A stretch of 64,000 nucleotides of DNA from Hevea brasiliensis (lineage: Eukaryota > Streptophyta > Magnoliopsida > Malpighiales > Euphorbiaceae). The first letter of the stretch is position 1, and the number at the start of each line of letters is the position of its first letter. The notes under the pieces are model-generated. The model worked only from the letters and a program-made list of their open reading frames with translations, had not been told where the DNA came from and did no database searches. Location: positions 76,618,992 through 76,682,991 of the forward strand of contig NC_079498.1 of the NCBI RefSeq assembly GCF_030052815.1, in the 5' to 3' direction. Of this stretch, positions 57,620-64,000 are shown piece after piece. The position numbers were made by a program, and so were the translations under genes.

Positions 57620-60577
57620 TATAACACCCTCACTGTAACAATTCCGTACATTCTACTGTTCTGGTGACCGGTGTCGATCCGAACAACTAGAATGTCTGGA
57701 AAAATAATTAGACTAGAGTGAGGAGTCATAAATAACTCAAATATTAATAAGAAAAATTTAGAAAAAATTTTAGAAATAAAATACAACCAAGTTAAATGAG
57801 CCGGTGCCCTAGCGATGGGTAACCCAGTGGAAAGTTACGATTCTCGCAACTAGGAGCCCTAGACCCAGGACAAAATTCATAAAATAATTTTTAGGACTCC
57901 AGAGAAGAGTCATTGAGGTTTCTATGGTATTCGAATGCCAAGAAAAGGCCTAGAAAAATTTTTCAATCGGTACAGACAATTTTAGTCTGTTAAGCCAAAC
58001 GGAGGGCATTTCGGTCATTTCGCCTTCAGAGGTGATTTTTGGCCGACTTGTCCAGTTAAGTAAATAATTATTAAGACACAAAATGTGAATAAATATTGCT
58101 AAAAATTAAATTGATATTGAGTAGAAAAGAAAAAAAAAGATAATGGAATTAAATTAGATTTATGACATAGGATGACATCATTAAAAAGCTCTCCACCAAT
58201 CACCATGAGATAGCCATTTAATAAACAAATAAAAAGGAGATAAATGAGTCAAAAAAATGAAAAATCCATCTTCTTCTCCAAGATTCTCCCGTCCAATCCT
58301 CTCTTTCTCCATTTCCTCTCAAATTCTTTCATTTTCCTATCATTAAAACACCATTTCAAGCTTCCAAATCATTACCTTCCTTCATAAAAATAGTTAGCAG
58401 CCTTGATAAATCTCCATAGCTAGCCATAAAACCCAAGGAAAGTGGGAAGAAAAGTGAAAGGAAAATCTGGTTGGCAGCCCCAAAGAGGTGAATCAAGTGT
58501 TGGGTTGATTGAAGGTTGCTTGGAGCTAGAAGAATAAGGTTAGTGCTAAAAATTCTCTTGGAATTTAAAATTTATGCAAGTTGATTTAGGGTTTGCTCAA
58601 ATATGGAATTTTGTGTTGTGACTTGAATTTGATGATGTTGAGGTTGATTATTGACTATTAGAAGTGCTATAAATGTGAATTGAAGTTTGGAAGTTGGGTG
58701 GAATTGAAAATTGGGAGTGCTTCTCTTATGCAGGAAATTCAGACCTATGAGTCCAAGGTATTGTTTGACCTATAACTGAAATTGTATGACTCCAATTGGT
58801 ATGAGGCCAATTGGAGGTGAAACTAGACTCAAAATGCCCCATTTTTCATGAAGAAACCCTGCCCAAATTCTGTCCATAAGTTGACCAATTTGCTGGTCCA
58901 ATCCGGATATCCAAACACTGAACCCAGAAAAATGACCAAATGAACATAACTCTCTTTAGACAGGTCCAAATGACCTGAATTTTATACATTGGAAAGATTA
59001 GACATAGTACTACAACTTTCATTGAGAACACCAAGCCTAGAAATGCTTTTAACCTAATGAAATTGTTGACTCAAATTAGGACACCAAACTGACCTGAACC
59101 ATTCTGCCCAGAATTTTCTAGACATAGACTACCCGACCAGTTTTGGCAAAATAGCCATAACTTGGTCTATAAAAATTTAAATGCAATGAAACCAATGGGA
59201 AAAGTTTTATAAGACATAGTTCTACAATATTTGTATTTTGACCAAAACCCAGAATCCAAAGGAATTAGGTCAAATGCTTAAAAGAACTTAGTATATCCAA
59301 ACCTGGAAATTTACCCAATTTCATCTGACCCCGGATTAGTATTTATAGCATATCTTCCACTAGAAAACTCCATTTAGGATGAGCCATACGTTTTCAAAAT
59401 CCTAAGATAGAGGGATCTAACTTTGTTTTAGAAACCTTCCTCAAATTATGAATGTAAGAACCCTAAAAATCCACTTGTACTCACTGACCTAAATCTGGAC
59501 CCTGAAGACATAGGGTACTGGAGTCTAGGCCAATTAAATTGGTATAATAAATTCTAAAAAACTTGAAAAATTGTGATTCAAAATTTTGAGTGACCATAAG
59601 ACATAGGGAAACAAATTCTATAAAGAGTACTAGACCTAAATGTGACTGGAACTTGGTCAATAAAATTTGTAAATTGTAACTACAAAATCTGCCTAGCTAA
59701 GGAACCAGAACTAGGAAATGAACCAGTTATGGTTATTTGATCATAACTTGAGCTACAAAACTCTAAATGGAGTGATTCAAAAAAAGAAATTAAACTAGAT
59801 ACATAAAGGAACAACTTTCATGAAGAAAGATTAGCCAAATTCTCACTTTAGCATAGACCAATGAAACAGTAAACATAGGATATAAAAACTGAAAATTTGG
59901 AAATACTTTTAGAAGGCTTTGAATTGCAATTGGCAATCAATGCCAACAAATATAGAACCAAAAATGTGGAATCTTAGTGCAATTGGAATTAACACACCTA
60001 TTATATATGAAAAGTCAACAATTTGAGTGAATAGTAATGTGTGAATAGTAATGTGTGAATAGTAACCTTAAAGACATAAGAAAAAATAAAAGAAATTAAA
60101 GAAGTCATTATGAGTAATGTATAAATATATATTGTAATTGGTGAATTTGAATGACTTAATGAATACCAAAAATTTTGTAATTGAGACTTATACTCCCAAC
60201 ACTAATGGAGTTCATAATCTATTAGCAATACAACTCGAAGTATGAAATGTACCTTACATGCATAGATTGTTGAATGAATAAATGTGATAAAAGTGTCATT
60301 TGGGATTTAGGTTCCTATCAAGAGAGAAAGGAAAGATGTTTTGAATTTGAATGGTAGATCAAATGAATGTGGATTGTGATCAATATGAATGATGTAAGGA
60401 ATGTATGAATATTATGATGAATGTATAAATTATGGAATTTGTCATGAAATAATGAAGTCATAAAACACAATATATTAATATTTAATGATATTATGTGCCC
60501 TTGTATTGCCTAGACATGTGTGTCAGATTGGATAGATTGGCATGCCAATAGGGTATTGTTTTAGCAGTACTGCGAAA

Positions 60578-60657
60578 GGCTTTATGCCTGTATTCATGGC
60601 TTTATGCCAGCATTCATGGCTTTATGCCCGCACTCATGGCTTAATGCCCGATTATGT
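60578..60657 (+). repeat. 20-bp tandem array in element J LTR
   Basis: Four units begin GGCTTTATGCC (the last GGCTTAATGCC) at 60578, 60598, 60618 and 60638. Each unit contains a GGC...GCC mini-palindrome. Other family 1 LTRs have one or two such units at this place. Confidence 0.9.
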
Positions 60658-61140
60658 GTTATCATGGCTTTTTAGCCATATTGACTGCATACGTGGTTAA
60701 CGTTTTGCGTCCCATGGTATGACGGCTCGAGGTAACGCGGTGTCTAGTGCCAATGACCTGTTATCCAGTTTAGTCAGCCTGTCATAGGTTACTTGGGTAG
60801 TGAAGTTTATTGAAATAAGTTAATAATATTAGTAATTAAAAATATTAGAAATTAAATAAATGAGTAAAATGACCTAAAAAAAAAAATCAGAATAGTTATT
60901 TATTAGAAAGAATCGAAATGAACTGGGCCGATATCAAAATTTATTTATTATGAAATAATCTGAGACAACCTAGAAAGTATTAAGAAAATGCTAAAAGATT
61001 AGCAAAGAAAATTATAACATACATAAATATTGCAAATGTGACTTACATGATAATATAAACATAAATTTATTATTTTTAGATCATTTTTCTATGTACATTA
61101 TTACTGTACATTGGCGAAATAAACACTTCCAAAGAAGACT

Positions 61141-62450
61141 AAATTGGGATAAAACATATTAAATTTTAGAAACCGCATGTGAAGTATAAATAAATCTTAA
61201 TTATTTAAATTATATTTTATTTCTATCTTTATTTGTATATTATTTTCTTGTTATATTATTGCACCACTAAGCAGCAATGCTTAGCTAGATGGAATTGTTT
61301 CCTTGCGCAGGTACTGAAGTTAAAGCCCAGTGAATACTAAACAGAGATTTTGGAGTTCTGATCTGCAGAGCGTTCAAGATTGTCACCTCCTCAGCAATGC
61401 ATGTAGATAGGGCTCACATTAAGCATATCGTGTATTTTGTGTATGTTATTTATTTCTTATATTGTAATGTAAATTAGCAAATTGTAATTAATTTGTATAT
61501 CATGTAAATTAAGGATTTATTTAATTATTGCAAATGATGTAAATTAATGCAAATTTGAGAATTTTTCTATAAGAATGGAGCATGAATGAATTTGTACAAA
61601 TGAGTATAGATTTGAATTACATAATGATTTTTCAAATGATGATATGAGTATGGAAATGATTATGAAATTGAAATGTATGGATGAGATTTGAAATATGAGA
61701 AAATTATGAGAATGATTGATGAGATAATTATGATTAGCATGGATGAGATTTTTATTTTAAAATATTATTGAATTTCAAACAGGTGAATATTGGACTAAAT
61801 TAGGATAAAACATATTAAATTTTAGAAACCGCATGAGAAGTATAAATAAATCTTAATTATTTAAATTATGTTTTATTTCTATCTTTATTTGTATATTATT
61901 TCCTTATTATATTATTGCACCACAAAGCAGCAATGCTTAGCGCGATGGAATTGTTGCCTCGCAGTAATCAAGTTAAAGCCAAATAATACTAAACAGAGAT
62001 TTTGGAGTTCTGATCTGTAGAGCGTTCAAGGTTGTCACCTCCTCAGCAATGCATATAGATAGGGCTCACATTAAGCATATCATGTATTTTGTGTATGTTA
62101 TTTATTTCTTATATTGTAATGTAAATTAGCAAATTATAATTAATTTGTATATCATGTAAATTAAGGATTTATTTTATTATTGAAAATGATGTAAATTAAT
62201 GCAAATTTGAGAATTTTGCTATAAGAATGGAGCATGAATGAATTTGTACAAATGAGTATAGATTTGAATTACATAATGATTTTTCAAATGATGATATGAG
62301 TATGGAAATGATTATGAAATTGAAATGTACGGATGAGATTTGAAATATGAGAAAATTATGAGAATGATTGATGAGATAATTATGATTAGCATGGATGAGA
62401 TTTTTATTTTAAAATATTGTTGAATTTCAAACAGGTGAATATTGAAATAA
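61141..62450 (+). repeat. Tandem duplication of about 656 bp in element J LTR
   Basis: The block starting AAATTGGGATAAAACATATT at 61141 recurs at 61797 and runs in parallel to about 62450. It includes the stem-loop region, the promoter-distal AT-rich part and the GAATTTCAAACAGGTGAATA end. Small indels separate the copies. Confidence 0.92.
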
Positions 62451-62626
62451 GCCAAACGATAATAAAATAGGAAAAACTTCGTTGGTTTCTCCGTCGAAAA
62501 ATAATTGATATTAAATTAAACGAATTCAAAATTATTAAAAAAATAAAGTAAGATAAGTTAGGGTGTTCAGGCATCGATTGTAGCACTCCTTGCTCGGCTA
62601 CACTATAGTCGGGTGAGGGGTGTGCA

Positions 62627-62686
62627 ACCTTGAACGATGGTGGGGCAAACCTCAGCGAGGATGCTGAGTCCCATAAGGGGGTGGAT
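62627..62686 (+). other. Element H internal tail with hairpin and polypurine tract
   Basis: These 60 bp sit between the J LTR and the right 151-bp repeat. CTCAGC (62651-62656) and GCTGAG (62663-62668) form a perfect 6-bp stem. AAGGGGGTGGAT just before the LTR is a polypurine tract. There is no coding capacity. Confidence 0.75.
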
Positions 62687-62837
62687 TGTAACACCCTAGG
62701 CAAATCCCACATCGGCAAAACACGGGAGAGATGTTGGGTTTATAAGTTGGTGGTTTGTAACCCCTAGTGACGCGTTTTAAAGCCGTGAGGGCTTCAGCCC
62801 AGAGCGGACAATATCACTAGTGGGCCAGGCCGTTACA
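62687..62837 (+). repeat. Element H right terminal repeat with snRNA-type promoter
   Basis: It is a 151-bp repeat equal in length to the left copy, with only scattered substitutions. The USE ATCCCACATCG is at 62704-62714 and the TATA box at 62741-62744, again 26 nt apart. TSD CTATG follows. Confidence 0.9.
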
Positions 62838-62842
62838 CTATG

Positions 62843-64000
62843 TCTCAGCTTTCTATCGGTAAAAAAGTCAGGTCAATTGGACCTTTCTACACTGAGTTAT
62901 GACCAAATGAATGAACACTGTTCATTTGGTTATTTTGCCCAGGCAAAATGTAAGTCACCCGAATTTGGTCAATTTTTAGGGTATCCTATGTTTAGTCTCT
63001 GGACAGAGTTCCTTCACCAAAATTGTGCCATTATGTGTCTAATTTCATGTCCAATTGGCCTTGCACCAATTGAACCTACACAACCCAAGTTATAGCTACC
63101 CAAACATGCTGGACTCACATCCAGACCTGCAGGGCACTCAAGGCGGCACAACCAAACTCAAATCCCAAGCTACCATTCACTTCAATTCCTCATTATACTC
63201 AGCCAAATAGTCACTAATTGACTATTAGAACTTTCATTTACCAACACATAAGTAGAATCCCAAGTTTTCCCCCAAACCCTAACTCCAACAACTTCAATAC
63301 TTCATATACATGCAATCAATGAGTTAAGGCATCAAGTTCATATTCAATGGCAGCCATGTACAACTATAATTCATTCAAATTAAAGGAAACCTAATGTACC
63401 CTAAGGCTACCAAAATTTGGTGAAATTTAGCCATGCAAAATTTATTTAAATTAGCTTAGTTTCATACTCAATTCATGTTCTCCATGATGTATACACAAAG
63501 TAATTAAGACTAATTGGCACTAACCTTGATTTAGCTAATTCCCAAAGCTTGAGAACTTCTCTTTTTCTCTTTCTTTTTGCTGCCCAAGACTTGCCTTAGG
63601 TGTAAGGGTAAATATTTGTGAAGGGAAGCTAGGGTTTTGGGGTGATTTGGGTGGCGAACTCAAGTTTGATCAAAGCTTCCATGGAGGTTTTCTTTCCTCT
63701 CTCTCTCTCTCTCTATGGTGCAGCTGTTTGAGAAGAAATGAGGCTGCTGACTTTTTTTTTAGTTTTTATCTTAATTTTTTTGTTTCATTTTTATCCCTTT
63801 AGTTAATTTATTAAATGGTGATTGGGTGGAGATTTTAGTTACATAGGCATGAGGTCATAATTCCCTATTTAACTCATTTTATCTTCTTTTCTTTTCTACT
63901 CATTTTCAATTTAATTTTTAGTAATATTTATTCATATTTTATGTCATAATAATTGTTTACTTAACTAGACAAGTAGGCCAAAAATCATTTCTAAAGACGA
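62843..64000 (-). repeat. LTR K (family 1), left-hand part, continuing past the window
   Basis: On the minus strand this is the continuation of LTR K beyond element H. It matches 19780-20890 of element A in reverse order: the hairpin half CCAAATGAA near 62905, ATTGGCC modules near 63055, a pyrimidine-to-purine leader with a (CT)n run near 63695-63710, and the AAATAATTATTATGAC block near 63940. About 440 bp of LTR remain outside the window. Confidence 0.9.

Larger units (their letters stand above)
45963..62626 (+). mobile_element. Element J: gag-only family 1 chromovirus without a 5' LTR
   Basis: J comprises a primer site, gag (split by element I), a short linker, a polypurine tract and a 5-kb 3' LTR. 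Protease, RT, RNase H and integrase are absent: gag ends at 57446, and 57570-57620 is already the sequence that in element A follows the chromodomain. The 5' LTR is missing because the primer site abuts the 151-bp repeat of H. J sits inside H, and its 3' LTR is followed by the H tail at 62627. It could only have moved with proteins supplied in trans. Confidence 0.83.
57620..62626 (+). repeat. Element J 3' LTR (divergent family 1), enlarged to 5 kb
   Basis: The LTR starts TATAACACCCTCACTG and ends GGGTGAGGGGTGTGCA. It keeps the family 1 order but is the most divergent copy. It holds a 14-bp repeat of GTGAATAGTAATGT (60028-60067), a 20-bp tandem array (60578-60657), the palindromes TTGGCATGCCAA and GCAGTACTGC near 60537-60573, the stem-loop CTAAGCA-GCAA-TGCTTAG near 61267, and a tandem duplication of about 656 bp (61141-62450). 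Confidence 0.88.
45812..62837 (+). mobile_element. Element H: short-LTR (TRIM-like) element hosting J and I
   Basis: Two near-identical 151-bp terminal repeats (45812-45962, 62687-62837) point the same way and are bounded by perfect TSDs CTATG (45807-45811, 62838-62842). LTR K reads continuously across them. The 60 bp before the right repeat (62627-62686) do not belong to a chromovirus. They hold a hairpin and a polypurine tract AAGGGGGTGGAT. Without chromovirus J, H would be only about 0.4 kb, the size of a TRIM. The left repeat is followed at once by a Met-tRNA primer site and J gag. Confidence 0.85.

Noticed and set aside
42061..64000. 5S rRNA-containing (Cassandra-type) short LTR
   Set aside because: The 151-bp LTR shows no 5S internal promoter sequence. 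Only the USE/TATA pair is seen.

Overview
This window is plant nuclear DNA made almost entirely of nested LTR retrotransposons. I find no supportable host gene, tRNA, rRNA, CRISPR array or bacterial feature. The evidence is the chromovirus-type gag-pol with a C-terminal chromodomain, LTRs of about 2.7-5 kb, initiator-Met tRNA primer binding sites, 5-bp target site duplications (TSDs), a Copia element, and a short TRIM-like element with the plant snRNA promoter motif. The organism is a flowering plant, probably a eudicot. The species cannot be fixed from this sequence.

Two related Ty3/gypsy chromovirus families (Tekay-like by layout) dominate. Family 1 LTRs start near TGTAACACCCTCCCTG and end GGGTAAGGGGTGTCACA. 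Members are L (1-1994), M (14960-18113), A (19342-31076), K (44177-45811 plus 62843-64000) and J (45963-62626). Family 2 LTRs start near TGTAACACCCCC and end GGGGTAAGGTGTGACA. Members are B (1995-7678), D (12161-40904, minus strand), E (31217-34871), F (35197-38648) and I (46431-56894, minus strand).

Left stack (1-12160): an old Copia element C holds gypsy element B, and B holds LTR L. Middle stack (12161-40904): element D lies on the minus strand, and its 3' half is lost at the junction with C. D has taken four later insertions. Solo LTR M lies in gag (TSD ATCAT). Complete element A (TSD TTTCA) and solo LTRs E (TSD TAGCT) and F (TSD AATTC) lie in D's own 5' LTR. 40905-44176 is AT-rich, possibly decayed Copia LTR, with a GC-rich island of unknown nature.

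Right stack (44177-64000): minus-strand LTR K holds a short-LTR element H with 151-bp LTRs (TSD CTATG). H contains a gag-only chromovirus J that lacks its 5' LTR, and J's gag contains the complete but pol-deficient element I (TSD AGAAC).

All coding regions carry stops or frameshifts, so none looks autonomous today. Element A is closest to intact. Points of interest are a stem-loop in the LTRs that appears to covary between families, other conserved LTR palindromes, a 74-75-nt putative intron in integrase, the snRNA-type promoter in the 151-bp LTR, a chimera joined at the primer binding site, and a 564-bp duplication across a pol/LTR border. Positions were read by eye and boundaries without TSD support are approximate.
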